A model generated the notes under the pieces. The model was not told the DNA's origin, did no database searches, and was given only the letters and a program-made list of their open reading frames with translations. Of a stretch of DNA of 64,000 nucleotides, positions 47,066 through 57,677 are shown one piece after another. This stretch comes from JAFNAG01 sp963739235. GTDB taxonomy: Bacteria; Acidobacteriota; UBA6911. The stretch's first letter is position 1; every line of letters starts with the position of its first letter. The stretch spans positions 1 to 64,000 of the forward strand of contig CAVTZY010000017.1 of the NCBI GenBank assembly GCA_963739235.1. The letters are read 5' to 3'. The translations under genes and the position numbers were made by a program.

Positions 47066-47974
47066 TTAGAAATTGACCACCTCCGCTACGATCTTCCACG
47101 CGCCATCAGGCTGCCTTTTATAGACACGCAGATAATACCCCAGCTGAGTGGGTTTGCCGGTTGCCGCCTTGGTATGAAGTTCGCAGGTCCCATAAGTGAA
47201 ACCGAGATCCCCAGAACTGGAGGCCCCGGACTTAATCGGCTCCCATGTCCAAGCACCTGGTTCGGCCGTCAGCACAGTACGAACCTCGGTGATCCCGACC
47301 GCCGGCTGGCGGTCCGGACGGAGAAACCTGGCGTCGGGTGCGACGAAGGCCTGCAGCGCGGAGGCGCCTTGGATTGCACTGATGCTCGCCAACCTGCGTT
47401 CGAACAGGATCAGATCTGCTGCCGCGCTTTCTGCAGTTGCACTGGCCTTGGGGATCGTTGCAGGCTTTGCCTGTTTCGGGTCAAAGTCCGGCAAGGCTTT
47501 TTTAGGGTCGGGATTGGAGGTGCCAAAATCAATGACAAACTTCCAGATTCCGTCCGGCTGCTTCTTCCAGATCGTGAAGTAATTGCCATAAGATGAGGGG
47601 ATAGCATCGGCAGCGACTTTCCTGAATTCGTAGGGACCGGTGGTATAGCCCAGATCCCCGGAGGCCGAGACGTCGGCAAAGAGGGGCTTCCAACTCAATT
47701 TTCCAGGCGCGGCAGGACGGTCGAGCAAGTACTTTTTGCCAGGGACCGGCTGCGGACGGAAAAGTACGGCATCCTCAGCAATGAAAGCCAGAAACGCATC
47801 ACGCGTTCCTTTTTCCGCGGCGCCCCGCGCGAAGGCTTGCTCCGATTCGACAACCGCGCGCAGGGACGACAGCCACTCCGGTTTTGGACGAGGAACAGGC
47901 TGTTGCCCGGCGACACCGGCAACTGCAATCCACTGCGTCAACCAGAACAGCAGGTGAGCGGTGAACCTTTGCAT
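47066..47974 (-). CDS. Exported protein with two NTF2/DUF4440-like domains
   Basis: A signal peptide (MQRFTAHLLFWLTQWIAVAG, cleavage near AGQQ) precedes two similar ~120-residue domains: SEQAFARGAAEKGTRDAFLA with SGDLGYTTGPYEF and YFTIWKKQPDGIWKFVID, then FERRLASISAIQGASALQAF with SSGDLGFTYGTCEL and YLRVYKRQPDGAWKIVAE. This is the DUF4440/SnoaL-like cone fold, duplicated. The function is unknown; many relatives are periplasmic and bind small molecules. It is monocistronic. Confidence 0.75.
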   Translation of the reverse strand: MQRFTAHLLFWLTQWIAVAGVAGQQPVPRPKPEWLSSLRAVVESEQAFARGAAEKGTRDAFLAFIAEDAVLFRPQPVPGKKYLLDRPAAPGKLSWKPLFADVSASGDLGYTTGPYEFRKVAADAIPSSYGNYFTIWKKQPDGIWKFVIDFGTSNPDPKKALPDFDPKQAKPATIPKASATAESAAADLILFERRLASISAIQGASALQAFVAPDARFLRPDRQPAVGITEVRTVLTAEPGAWTWEPIKSGASSSGDLGFTYGTCELHTKAATGKPTQLGYYLRVYKRQPDGAWKIVAEVVNF

Positions 47975-48341
47975 GATTTCTCCCTGTCTCCGAGTAGGAC
48001 TCGGCGGTCACAACTACAATCCTCATGCCGCTTAGCGATGATCAAAGTGCCCAAATCTGGAAACATCCGCCAGATCTAATGCTCATTTTCAGCAAAGGAT
48101 ACACGAAACTCTACGGTAGTTTCCAGGACGTCAGGAAAATGAGTTTTCAGGACATCCAGAAACGGCCGCGTTCCATCTCCAGGACCGGCTATCCCCGCAC
48201 TGGCAAAATGGTGGCCAACCCCGGCTCTAGCCAGGGAGTTTTGACTGTCGGGGTGCGACTACTTTGGTATAGGATAACCCTGCCCTTTCGCTTGGAGAGG
48301 CCAGGTATGAAATCGAAATATAACAGGACACCCTTTTTTAG

Positions 48342-49349
48342 ATGGTGACCATGCCGAATCTCCTAACACCCATCTCCTTCTCTGGACTTATGTTGCGCAA
48401 CCGAATTGTGATGCCTCCCATGTGGTCGGGCCAGGCAACGCCAGAGGGGCGCGTTACCGATAAAATCATCGAATATCATAAAGTGCGCGCGGCTGCCGGT
48501 TGTGGACTCGTCATTGTGGAGCACGCTTTTGTTCATCCGGGGGGACGAAACTCGGCAACGCAGATCGGCGTGTATGCCGACGACCTGATCGAAGGATTGC
48601 ACCGCCTGGCATCCGCAATCAAGGGAGAGGGAGCCATCGCGGCCCTCCAGATATCTCATGCAGGCTCCCGGGTAGCCCCTGGGGCTTTGGGAACAATTCG
48701 ACCGGTCGCCCCTTCGGCGGTGCGCCACCCTTACGATCCTGACGGGGTGATACCCGAGGCGCTCACGAAATCCCGCATCGCCGAGGTCGTGAATGCATTC
48801 GGCACCGCTGCCGTGCGCGCCCGCGATGCGGGATTCGATGCCGTGGAGATCCATGCCGCACATGGCTTCCTGCTCTCGGAGTTCCTCTCGCCGCTCACCA
48901 ACCAGCGCACCGATGAATTCGGCGGCAGTGTGGAGAACAGGTCGAGGATGCACATGGCAGTCCTCGATGAGGTGCGGCAGCGCCTCGGGCCCAAATATCC
49001 GATATTTGTCCGCCTGGGTGCACACGATGAAACCCCAGGGGGACTCGAACTGGAGGATGCTTGCCGGGCTGCAGTCCGGCTGGCTGAGAACGGCGCCGGG
49101 TTGATCGATGTGTCCGGCGGTTTACAGGGCTCACGCGGAGTGGACAAGGAACCGGGGTATTTCGTCCCGTATGCCGGGGCCATCAAATCAAGGATCAAGA
49201 TCCCGGTGATCGTCACGGGTGGCGTGCGCGAACCTGCACATGCGGATCGCATCATCCGTGAAGGGAAAGCGGATTTGGTGGGGGTCGGCCGGGCGATGCT
49301 GGATGACGCCGGTTGGGCACGAAAAGCTATCGATGCCCTATCTCGCTAA
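48342..49349 (+). CDS. NADH:flavin oxidoreductase, Old Yellow Enzyme family
   Basis: FMN barrel enzyme of about 335 residues that reduces activated alkenes or related substrates. Signatures are NRIVMPPMWSGQATPEGRVT, LQISHAGSR, EIHAAHGFLLSEFLSPLTNQ, RTDEFGGSVENR and VGVGRAMLDD. The C-terminal Fe-S/NADPH domain of dienoyl-CoA reductase is absent, so it is the short single-domain type. The start is the ATG at 48342 or 48351. The 367 bp upstream show only short imperfect repeats around TTCCAGGACGTCAGGAAA and no gene. Confidence 0.9.
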   Translation: MVTMPNLLTPISFSGLMLRNRIVMPPMWSGQATPEGRVTDKIIEYHKVRAAAGCGLVIVEHAFVHPGGRNSATQIGVYADDLIEGLHRLASAIKGEGAIAALQISHAGSRVAPGALGTIRPVAPSAVRHPYDPDGVIPEALTKSRIAEVVNAFGTAAVRARDAGFDAVEIHAAHGFLLSEFLSPLTNQRTDEFGGSVENRSRMHMAVLDEVRQRLGPKYPIFVRLGAHDETPGGLELEDACRAAVRLAENGAGLIDVSGGLQGSRGVDKEPGYFVPYAGAIKSRIKIPVIVTGGVREPAHADRIIREGKADLVGVGRAMLDDAGWARKAIDALSR

Positions 49350-49490
49350 GTCCTGTCCAATGAACCGGAATCGTCACTCGTCAACCGTCATTCGTCATTT
49401 GATTAATCCTATCCGGACCTTGTCGATTTGCCGATTAGAGATGGGTAGTTGGGCCAATTGGCGTGGTATTTCGCGTAGCGGAGATTCTTC

Positions 49491-50580
49491 ATGGGCAAAA
49501 TCCAGCGCATCGGCGTCTTAACTTCCGGCGGTGATTGTCCAGGCCTGAACGCGGTCATACGGGCTGTCGCTAAAAGCGCCCTGGGTCGATATCGCCTGGA
49601 AGTTTTGGGCATTGAAGATGGCTTCTTAGGCCTGATCCAGAACCAAGTGCATCCGCTCAGTAACGAGTCGGTCAGTAACATCCTAACCCTCGGCGGCACA
49701 ATCCTGGGGACCAACAACCGGGTTGACCCGCGCAGGTACCCCGTCAAGGTAAATGATTCAACCGAGATGCGTGATGTCACCGACCGCTGTCTCGAACATA
49801 TCGCTCACAACCATCTCGATGCGATCATTGTGATCGGGGGTGATGGCTCGATGACCATGACTTCGCGCTTCGTCAACCTCGGCATCAACTGCATCGGTGT
49901 CCCCAAGACGATTGACAATGATCTTTTCGGCACGGATGTGACATTCGGCTTTGCTACCGCGGTGTCAATTGCTACAGATGCGCTCGACCGCGTCCACACC
50001 ACGGCCGCCAGCCACCATCGCGTCATGGTCGTGGAAGTCATGGGGCGCAACGCCGGTTGGATCGCCCTACACTCGGGCATTGCCAGCGGCACCGACGTCA
50101 TCTCATCCCCGACTCCCTTATGACGTAGAGAAAGTCTGCGAATTCGTGGTTGGCCGCTCCAAACGGGGCAAGCGATTTAGCATCATTTGCATTTCCGAAG
50201 GAGCCCGGCCCAAGGATGGCCAGCAAGTGGTCAATCGCATCGACCCAACCAGTCCCGATCCCATCCGTCTCGGCGGCATCGGCCAGAAGATCGCTGCTGA
50301 TATCGAGGCAACGACAGGCATCGAAACGCGCACCGTTATTCTGGGCCACGTGCAGCGCGGCGGTACGCCGGTACCTGCCGACCGCGTGCTGGCTACGGAG
50401 TTCGGCGGGGCAGCGGTGGACCTGCTGATGTCAGGCGAATGCGGCCGGCTGGTGGTGATGAAAGGCAGGACGGTCACTCACATTCCGCTGGAGGAAGCTG
50501 CAGGCAAGCAGCGCCTCGTGCCTTTGGATTTGCCGCTGCTACAGGCTGCCCGAGCTGTCGGTACCTGCTTTGGCGACTAG
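49491..50580 (+). CDS. pfkA: 6-phosphofructokinase, one frameshift
   Basis: It phosphorylates fructose 6-phosphate in glycolysis. Residues GVLTSGGDCPGLNAVIRAV, IIVIGGDGSMTM, IGVPKTIDNDLFGTD, EVMGRNAGWIAL are intact; an extra T at about 50118 ends the first frame, and the next frame carries YDVEKVCEFVVGRSKRGKRF, ILGHVQRGGTPVPADRVLAT to the TAG at 50578-50580. The nucleotide-site pair is Gly (GGDGS) with Lys (PKTIDND), a combination of group III PFKs, usually ATP-dependent but related to pyrophosphate enzymes. Corrected length is about 363 residues. Confidence 0.92.
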
Positions 50581-51077
50581 GACCTGTTCAAGATCCAGAT
50601 TCCAAGATTCAACGCCGTAGCATAGGTCACCCATGCCCAGTAGGGCATGAACAGGAATGCTGCGGGGCGCGAGAGAGTCCAGACAGTGACGAGAAATCGC
50701 CCGATCAGGAGCCACAGAAGATAACTATCTATCAGCGCCAATCCCACCGCATGAAATCCGAAAAATAGCGGTGACCACAAAAAATTGAGCGCCAGCTGTA
50801 AGGCCCAAATCAATAGTGCCGGCCTCCGCCGTGGGCTGTCTTGGCTTCGCCATATCAGCCAGCCGGCACACCCCATCATGATATAGAGCGTAGTCCACAT
50901 CGGACCAAACACCCAGTCGGGCGCCGTCCAGGATGGCTTGGTGATCAACCGATACCAGGTGGAGACTGCGGGCACGGTCAGAAACGCTCCGACGCCGCCG
51001 GCAGCCAGGCACAGGACGATGAAGCCCGTAAGAAAGACGCCCTGCCGCACACTTCCAAACGCTGAAGTCTGTTGCAT
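50577..51077 (-). CDS. tspO: TspO/MBR family membrane protein
   Basis: A five-helix membrane protein of 166 residues with the signature KPSWTAPDWVFGPMWTTLYI and ALNFLWSPLFFGFHAVGLAL. TspO binds porphyrins and cholesterol-like ligands and modulates tetrapyrrole or stress responses. The ATG at 51075-51077 has GGAGA eight bases upstream; the frame extends further but without a good start. Its stop overlaps the convergent PFK stop. Confidence 0.9.
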   Translation of the reverse strand: MQQTSAFGSVRQGVFLTGFIVLCLAAGGVGAFLTVPAVSTWYRLITKPSWTAPDWVFGPMWTTLYIMMGCAGWLIWRSQDSPRRRPALLIWALQLALNFLWSPLFFGFHAVGLALIDSYLLWLLIGRFLVTVWTLSRPAAFLFMPYWAWVTYATALNLGIWILNRS

Positions 51078-51200
51078 ATAGTCTCTCCGGGATGGATACC
51101 TCATCATACCAGACTGGCTGGAATCCCACCCATGGTTATCCATTGTCAACAACAGATATTCTGTGGGATTCTTAGATAACCAGACAATCACGGAGGAGCG

Positions 51201-52772
51201 TTGATCCAATCTTTAACCACAGCCGCAGGAATCAGCATCCTTAACGACGTATTGGGACCTGTGATGCGAGGTCCGTCCAGCTCGCATACGGCCGCATCCT
51301 ATCAAATCGGGCGATTGGTTGCCGCACTGCTTCGTGAGGCTCCCGCCGAGATAAGGATTACTTTTGATCCAGGTGGATCCTACGGGCAGGTATATCGGCA
51401 ACAGGGAGTCGACCTCGGTTTCGCGATGGGTATTCTGGATCTGCCCCTCACCGATCCCCGTTTCTTCCGGGCACTCCGGGAGGTATCGGCCCGGGGCATC
51501 GATCTGGTTTTTGAAGTCAGCCCCCTCACCGAGCCCGATCATCCGAACGCTGTTGACATTCGCCTGCGGGCCACACGTGGGCAGACGCTTGCTGTGCGGG
51601 CACGATCCATTGGCGGCGGGTCTGTCGAAATCACCCGCATTGACGGTTGGCCGGTGCTGGTGACAGGCCAGACTTTCGAAGTGCTTTGCGAGCTGCGCCG
51701 CGAGGCCGGGTCTGGCGTGCTTGCGATCCTTGCCGCTGACGGGAATCTGCTCGGCGCGCCGGATGTGCAGGATAGGAAAGGCTGGAGGTTTCTCCACGCC
51801 AGACGTCGCCGCGCTCTGAATTCCGAGATGCGGGCAGCCATAAACACGATTGATGGGGTCGCGCGTGTGTTCGAAACGCCACCGGTAGCCTACATTAAAC
51901 AAGGGCCACCGCTGTTCCAGAGCGGCGCCGAGTTGGTTGCTCTTGCGGAAGAACGGGGTTATACCACAGGACGACTAGCACTCGCTCACGAGGCCGCTCT
52001 GCTTGGGATCAACGAGCACGAAGTGATCACGGAGATGGCACGGCGTGTGGATCTGATGCGTGAAGCCGCCGCTGCAGGTCTTGGAGGCCATGTTCCGGCA
52101 ATGCAATTGCTGACTCCCACAGCGGGCCGCATTTATCGCGCCGATACCGAAGGCAAGCTGGCTATCGGCGGTCTCCATACGCGGGCAGCGGCTCGGGCGC
52201 TGGCAGTCATGCATGTCAACAGCGGCATGGGTGTGGTGTGCGCTGCGCCCACCGGTGGATCGGCGGGTGTGCTGCCGGGCGTCCTGACGACCCTCATGGA
52301 GGAGCGCGGCCTCGATCGGGAGAGAGCTACGCTGGCGGCGCTGGCTGCCGGCGCCATTGGAGTGATCGTGGGCGCGCGTGCAACTTTCGCTGCCGAGATC
52401 GCAGGCTGCCAGGTAGAAATCGGGGCTGCCGGAGCTATGGCGGCGGCTGCCGTTGTGGATGCCTGCGGCGGCACGCCGCGGCAGGCAGTCGATGCAGCGG
52501 CGATATCCTTCCAAAACACGATGGGATCAGTGTGCGATCTGGTACAAGGAATGGTTGAAATTCCCTGCCACACGCGCAACGCCGTGGCCGCGTCGAGCGC
52601 TTTCGTTTGTGCCGACCTGATTATGGGGGGCTACCAGAACCTGATCCCCCTGGATGAGACCGTCGATGCCGTGCTTGCCGTGGGCAAGATGCTGCCTGCG
52701 GAGCTGCGCGTCACGTCACGGGGCGGGCTGGCGGTCACACCGTCCGCGCTCAAACTTCAGCGGCGGCAATAG
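51201..52772 (+). CDS. sdaA: L-serine ammonia-lyase, single-chain iron-sulfur type
   Basis: It deaminates serine to pyruvate with a 4Fe-4S cluster. The beta domain (1-~215: GPVMRGPSSSHTAASYQIGR, FDPGGSYGQVYRQQG) is fused to the alpha domain (CAAPTGGSAGVLPG, CQVEIGAAGAMAAAA, GSVCDLVQGMVEIPCHTRNA), whose cysteines hold the cluster. The order beta-alpha is that of E. coli SdaA. The C-terminal DAVLAVGKMLPAELRVTSRG is normal; there is no ACT domain. The start is the TTG at 51201 with GGAGG five bases upstream. Confidence 0.93.
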   Translation: MIQSLTTAAGISILNDVLGPVMRGPSSSHTAASYQIGRLVAALLREAPAEIRITFDPGGSYGQVYRQQGVDLGFAMGILDLPLTDPRFFRALREVSARGIDLVFEVSPLTEPDHPNAVDIRLRATRGQTLAVRARSIGGGSVEITRIDGWPVLVTGQTFEVLCELRREAGSGVLAILAADGNLLGAPDVQDRKGWRFLHARRRRALNSEMRAAINTIDGVARVFETPPVAYIKQGPPLFQSGAELVALAEERGYTTGRLALAHEAALLGINEHEVITEMARRVDLMREAAAAGLGGHVPAMQLLTPTAGRIYRADTEGKLAIGGLHTRAAARALAVMHVNSGMGVVCAAPTGGSAGVLPGVLTTLMEERGLDRERATLAALAAGAIGVIVGARATFAAEIAGCQVEIGAAGAMAAAAVVDACGGTPRQAVDAAAISFQNTMGSVCDLVQGMVEIPCHTRNAVAASSAFVCADLIMGGYQNLIPLDETVDAVLAVGKMLPAELRVTSRGGLAVTPSALKLQRRQ

Positions 52773-52956
52773 CACCTCCCCATTCTGTCTCGCCACCATT
52801 ACCCTGGCGCCTGCCTGAGAGATTTCGACGCGTGTGATTGTGTCGGTGGCTCCTATAATCAGAGGATCACAAACAACGTCAATTCCTTCTTCAGGTTCAT
52901 CATCGACCTCAAAGATTGCACCGCTTTCCTGTGGGTGCGGGATACCGGCGGGTTCA

Positions 52957-55399
52957 TCAGCGTTTCGCCGGTGATACAGTAACTGTAATTTTGTCTTCGA
53001 GCAGTCCGGATGCAGTCGCCTTTAATTGAATCGTCCCCGCTTGCGATGTGGACTGGATAAGCACGAGACCCCGACCCTGATAAGCGATGCGCTCGGATGC
53101 CTTGAAACTCTCATGACTGCGGATGTCCCCACTGTCCAGGCCGATGATGCGTCCCTTGCCGGTGAGTTCAAAATGAATCGCGTTATTGGCGGAGTAGACC
53201 AAGGCACCACTGGAATCGACGACGGATACTTCCACATGAGCCACATCCTGCCCATCGGCAAGGAGAGTGGTTGTGTCGGCATTTAATGTGATGCGTGTCG
53301 GCGGGCCGACGGTTTTGAGTTCCCACGAGTCTCACGGTCCGGTTTCCGTTCTTTCCCACGGCTCGCAGCGTTCCAGCGGCATAAGGAACATCCCAGGAGA
53401 GTACGCGATCTTGCGATGAGGCAAGGGTTTTCTCTCCCAGCGATTTCCCGTTCAAGAGCAACTCCACTTTCTCGCAATTGGAATAAGCGACAACCGTCAC
53501 CGGATCGCCAACCTTCACCAGCCAATTCCAACTGGGGACGATCTCCGATCTTGTCGAGCGCGCATCCTCAGGTCGCGCAGGGGGAGTCTTCGCCGCGATG
53601 TAAACCATTGGTTTTTCGGACCAGAGGCTTTGTCGGAAATAAAACGCAGGCTTCTTGAAACCGCATTCATCCAGAACACCCGAACTGGAGCTCCGTATCG
53701 GCCACTGGCGCGCCTCACCAAGGTAGTCAAAACCGGTCCACAGGAACTGGCCGCAGGCGAAAGCAAGATCTTCAACCACCTTCCATGCGCTGTAAGCATG
53801 CGAGTTTTCGCTTCCTACGATCTTCCTTCCCGGAAATCGGGTATGGTCCGGACTGTAGTACTTCTCCAGGTAGTTGTAACCGACGACATCGAGGAGGTCG
53901 GCCAGGCCAGATTGGTTGGAGACCGTTATGTTTGCGAGCGCGGCGGTGACGGGACGAGAAGAGTCGATATCCTTGACGGCCTTGATGAGCTTCGCCGCGA
54001 TGACCGGCAAATCGGCTGCGGAAGGCTTGCCAGGCCTGTAGTCCTTCGACTCCGGATCGTAGTAAGGATCTTTTTCGTAGTCGATTTCGTTGCCGATGCT
54101 CCAGAGAATAATGCTCGGGTGGTTTCTGTCGCGTTCCACCATGCTCTGGATATCCCTGATCGACCACTCGTCGAAATATTCGGCATATCCCTGCAATCCA
54201 GGCGTGCCTGCGTTCCAGCCTTCGATCCATTTCTTCTTGGGCCTGGCCCATTCGTCGAAGGCTTCGTCCATGACCAGGAATCCCATGCTGTCGCAGATGT
54301 CCAATAACTCGGGAGCCGGCGGATTGTGACTGGTCCGGATGGCGTTGCATCCCAGTTCTTTGAGGAGCTGCAATCTTCTGCGGAGAACCTGGTCCGGCAC
54401 CGCTGCTCCCACTGACCCGGCATCGTGGTGGATGCATACCCCTTTGAGCAACGTCTTCGCACCGTTGAGGAAGAAACCCTGGTCCGGTTTGAACGAGATG
54501 GTCCGGATGCCAAGCGGCGTCCTGCACTCATCCACGTCCGCTTTCCCCTCCCTTACGAGACTCAACACGGAGTAAAGGTAAGGGTTGTCGGGTGACCAGA
54601 ATCTCGGGTTGACAATTGCAGCAGTCTGCTCGAACCGGTACTCTGCACCGGGATCGACAGGGTGCCGGGTCTCGACCGTCGCGACGATCCTGCCCTCCCG
54701 GTTTTTGACCGTTGTCCGGAGCACGACATCTCGGACTTTGGAACTTTCGTTTTTTATTCTTGTCTTGATTGCGACCGTCGCAGATTTTGTGGACACCTCG
54801 GGGGTAGTGACAAAGGTTCCCCAGGGAGCGACGTGAAGATCTGCGGTCGCGATCAGCCAGACATGCCGGTAAATCCCTGATCCGGTATACCACCGCGAAT
54901 CAGCAGATTTGGAATGATCCACTCTGACGGCGAGGATATTTTGCTTTCCTGTCGGAGAGAGATAGGGAGTGAGATCATACTCAAAGCTGACATAGCCGTA
55001 GGGGCGCTTGCCGAGCGAATGACCGTCGATCCAGACTTCGCTGTTCATGTATACGCCGTCGAAGTGAATGCCGACGTGCCTGCCCCCGAGCTTGGTTAGA
55101 TCCAGTGCTTTTCTGTACCACCCAATGCCTCCCGGCAGGTATCCGGTTCCGCTCGCCAATCTGGCATCGAAAGGCAGTTCGACACTCCAGTCATGCGGCA
55201 GGTCGAGAAGGCACCAATCGCGGTCATTAAAGGCCGGGTCCGACGCTTCGGCGACATCGCCCAGATGGAACTTCCACCCCTGATCGCACAGCATAACCGG
55301 CCGCAGCGAGGCGACACCATCCCCTGCCCCCGGTCCCTCCGGAATAGAGGTTGTGCCCATCGCAATCAAGAAAACCAGAAATCCCGCAGCTCTTTTCAT
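52957..55399 (-). CDS. Secreted glycoside hydrolase family 2 (beta-galactosidase-like), one frameshift
   Basis: From the ATG at 55397-55399 (GGAGG five bases upstream) the protein has a signal peptide (MKRAAGFLVFLIAMG), a sugar-binding jelly roll (GYLPGGIGWYRKALDL), an immunoglobulin-like domain and the GH2 barrel with acid/base Glu in ILWSIGNEIDY and nucleophile Glu in KIVGSENSHAYSA. A C-terminal DUF4982-like part (WNWLVKVGDPVTVVAYSNCE) runs to a frameshift at about 53320; the next frame continues ELKTVGPPTRITLNADTTTL then AHVEVSVVDSSGALVYSANN, an invasin-like sandwich, to 52957. Corrected length is about 814 residues. It cleaves beta-galactosides or related glycans in the periplasm or outside the cell. 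It is divergent from the aminotransferase gene. Confidence 0.88.
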
Positions 55400-55556
55400 C
55401 CCATCCTCCGCGGTATCGCGCGAACATATCACAGATGCCCGGCTCGCCGAAGGCGGTTTGCACATACTTTTGAGAAGCATTGCATCGCCGGAGATTTTGT
55501 GAAATAAAGGCATGCCGGCTCCCGGTTCGGTCCAACTCTTGACAGGAGGAATTACG

Positions 55557-56819
55557 ATGGTTTCACGGCGCGGTTTTCTCAAGTCTCTGTCGCTGGCAAC
55601 GACCTTGCCCGCCGTCGTCAGCCAGGCGCAGTGGGATTTTGAAAAGACGAAGGCGCTCACTCTCGAATTCCCCGACGCAGCAGATCCTGCTTTCTGGAAA
55701 AAGATCCGCAAGATGTACCTCCTTCCCGAAAACAAGGCTTTCTTCAATACCGGGACGCTGGGCGCTCAGCCCGCCGTCGTGTACGAGACGGTTGCCGAAC
55801 ACATGCGCAAGGTGGCGGCCGATATCGCTGACTGGGATTACAAGAGCGATGATTGGATTTCGGGGTACCAGCCCTTTACCGTTTTGCGCCGCAAGATGGC
55901 CACCCTGATCAACGCCTCTTTGGAAGAAGTCTCGCTGCTCGAAAATGCCACTACCGGCATGGATCTCGTGGCCAACGGGCTGGACCTGAATGCAGGCGAC
56001 GAGATTCTCGGTACCGATCAGGAGCATCCAGGCGGCCGTCATGGCTGGGACGTGCAAACCAGACGCTGCAACGGGTCGTACCGCCAGGTAGCCATGCCCA
56101 AACCGCCTCGTGATCCCAACGAAATCGTGATCGCATTCCTGAACGCGTTCACCAGCAGGACGAAGGTCCTGGCGGTGCCGCACATCGTTTCCTCTTTCGG
56201 CACCGTGCTGCCCGTCAAGGAGTTGTGTGCCGCCGCTCATGGGCGGGGTATTTTCACGATCATCGACGGCGCGCAGGCGCTGGGCCACGTGCACGTCAAC
56301 GTCAGAGATATCGGCTGCGATGCCTATTATTCCAGCATGCACAAGTGGCTATGCGCGCCGGCCGGCAGCGGCCTGCTTTATATCCGCAAAGAGCAGGCAA
56401 AGCACATCTGGACGACGCTCGCCAGCAGCCAGTGGGACAATCATCAGGACGAAGGGTATCGGCTGCAGCAACACGGGACGGGCAACCTGTCGATCCTCAT
56501 GGGCCTGGATGCCGCCATTGATTTTCACAACAAGATCGGCCCCGAGCGGGTCGTGAAACGGATCAAGCAGCTGGGGGACTACTTGCGCGCTGGCCTGCAG
56601 AAGATTCCCAAGGTGCAGATCAACACTTCGATTCACCCGTCGATGTGCGCCGGCATTACGAACTATCAGATCGAAGGCGTCAAGGGCACCACCATGCAGG
56701 ATGCATTGTGGGCCAAAGGGTTGCGCATCCGCGGCAACCGCCAATCGACTCATATTTATAATAGCGAAACGGAACTCGACGCCACATTGTCGGTCATCCG
56801 CGAGCTGGCCAAGGCATAA
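55557..56819 (+). CDS. Tat-exported class V aminotransferase (isopenicillin N epimerase-like)
   Basis: The start at 55557 (AGGAGG upstream) gives MVSRRGFLKSLSLATTLPAV, a twin-arginine signal (SRRGFLK) for export of the folded protein. The PLP domain follows: FFNTGTLGAQPAVVYETVAE, ENATTGMDLVANGL, DQEHPGG, PHIVSSFGTVLPVK, IIDGAQALGHV and the PLP lysine in YYSSMHKWLCAPAGSGLLY. This is the class V group of cysteine desulfurase/isopenicillin epimerase-like enzymes. A PLP enzyme with a Tat signal would act in the periplasm, loaded with cofactor before export. The reaction is unknown. Confidence 0.85.
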   Translation: MVSRRGFLKSLSLATTLPAVVSQAQWDFEKTKALTLEFPDAADPAFWKKIRKMYLLPENKAFFNTGTLGAQPAVVYETVAEHMRKVAADIADWDYKSDDWISGYQPFTVLRRKMATLINASLEEVSLLENATTGMDLVANGLDLNAGDEILGTDQEHPGGRHGWDVQTRRCNGSYRQVAMPKPPRDPNEIVIAFLNAFTSRTKVLAVPHIVSSFGTVLPVKELCAAAHGRGIFTIIDGAQALGHVHVNVRDIGCDAYYSSMHKWLCAPAGSGLLYIRKEQAKHIWTTLASSQWDNHQDEGYRLQQHGTGNLSILMGLDAAIDFHNKIGPERVVKRIKQLGDYLRAGLQKIPKVQINTSIHPSMCAGITNYQIEGVKGTTMQDALWAKGLRIRGNRQSTHIYNSETELDATLSVIRELAKA

Positions 56820-56987
56820 CAGCCGGACAGATCTCTGGGAAAGTCACGAAAAAAGAACGGTACTTATGCAGGAATCCTGGCGTTCTTCGTGGCTGCATTC
56901 ACATTTCAGGAGAAAAAAGGACGGCAGCCAGAAAGAGTCAGGATTTTTATTTGTGGCCGGATCTGACTGTGGTTGAATGAGTGCTGC

Positions 56988-57677
56988 ATGACCGTTGCCC
57001 TTGAAATCAAAGACCTAAAGAAACACTACATCATGGGGCATGAAGTGGTGCGAGCCCTGGATGGTGTCACGCTCGGCATCCAGCGCGGGGAATTGTTGGG
57101 ATTGCTCGGCACGTCCGGCTCCGGGAAATCAACGCTACTCAACCTCATCGCCGGCTTGGACCGCCCTACCTCGGGATCTCTGGCGGTGTTCGACCGGGAT
57201 CTGGCCAAAATGTCCCGCGCTGAATTGAGCGTCCATCGCCGCCAGAACGTGGGCATGATTTTCCAGTCCTTCAACCTCATCCCTACGATGACGGCGCTGG
57301 AGAACGTGGCACTGGCGATGATGTTCGCCGGCATGCCCCGCATGCAACGTGAGCGCCGCGCCCGGGAGTTGCTCGATCAGGTTGGGCTCGCCGGGCGCCA
57401 GTTTCACCGGCCGAAGGAACTGTCCGGCGGCGAGCAACAGCGCGTATCGATTGCGCGCGCCCTCGCCAACAATCCGGAGATTCTGCTTGCGGACGAACCG
57501 ACTGGAAACCTCGACAGCAAAACCGCGCGTGAGATCCTGACCGTGCTCCACGAATTGAACACGCGTAACCAGAAGACCATTGTTCTCGTCACCCACGACT
57601 CTGTTCTGGCTTCGGCGTATGTCCGGCGCACGGTTACTCTGTTTGACGGCAAGGTCATTTCGGAGACGGTATCATGA
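56988..57677 (+). CDS. ABC transporter ATP-binding protein, MacB/LolD type
   Basis: A 229-residue ATPase with Walker A LGTSGSGKSTLL, Q-loop GMIFQSFNLIPTMTALENV, signature LSGGEQQRVSIARALANN, Walker B ILLADEPTGNLDS and H-loop VTHD. This composition (FNLIPTMTALENV, DEPTGNLDS) marks the MacB/LolD/FtsE family that drives extracytoplasmic export or lipoprotein release rather than import. It overlaps the permease gene by ATGA. Confidence 0.93.
   Translation: MTVALEIKDLKKHYIMGHEVVRALDGVTLGIQRGELLGLLGTSGSGKSTLLNLIAGLDRPTSGSLAVFDRDLAKMSRAELSVHRRQNVGMIFQSFNLIPTMTALENVALAMMFAGMPRMQRERRARELLDQVGLAGRQFHRPKELSGGEQQRVSIARALANNPEILLADEPTGNLDSKTAREILTVLHELNTRNQKTIVLVTHDSVLASAYVRRTVTLFDGKVISETVS

Noticed and set aside
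49370..49410. CRISPR-like short repeats (TCGTCACTCGTCAACCGTCA)
   Set aside because: Units are too short and unspaced, and no cas genes are present; no CRISPR array is seen in the window.
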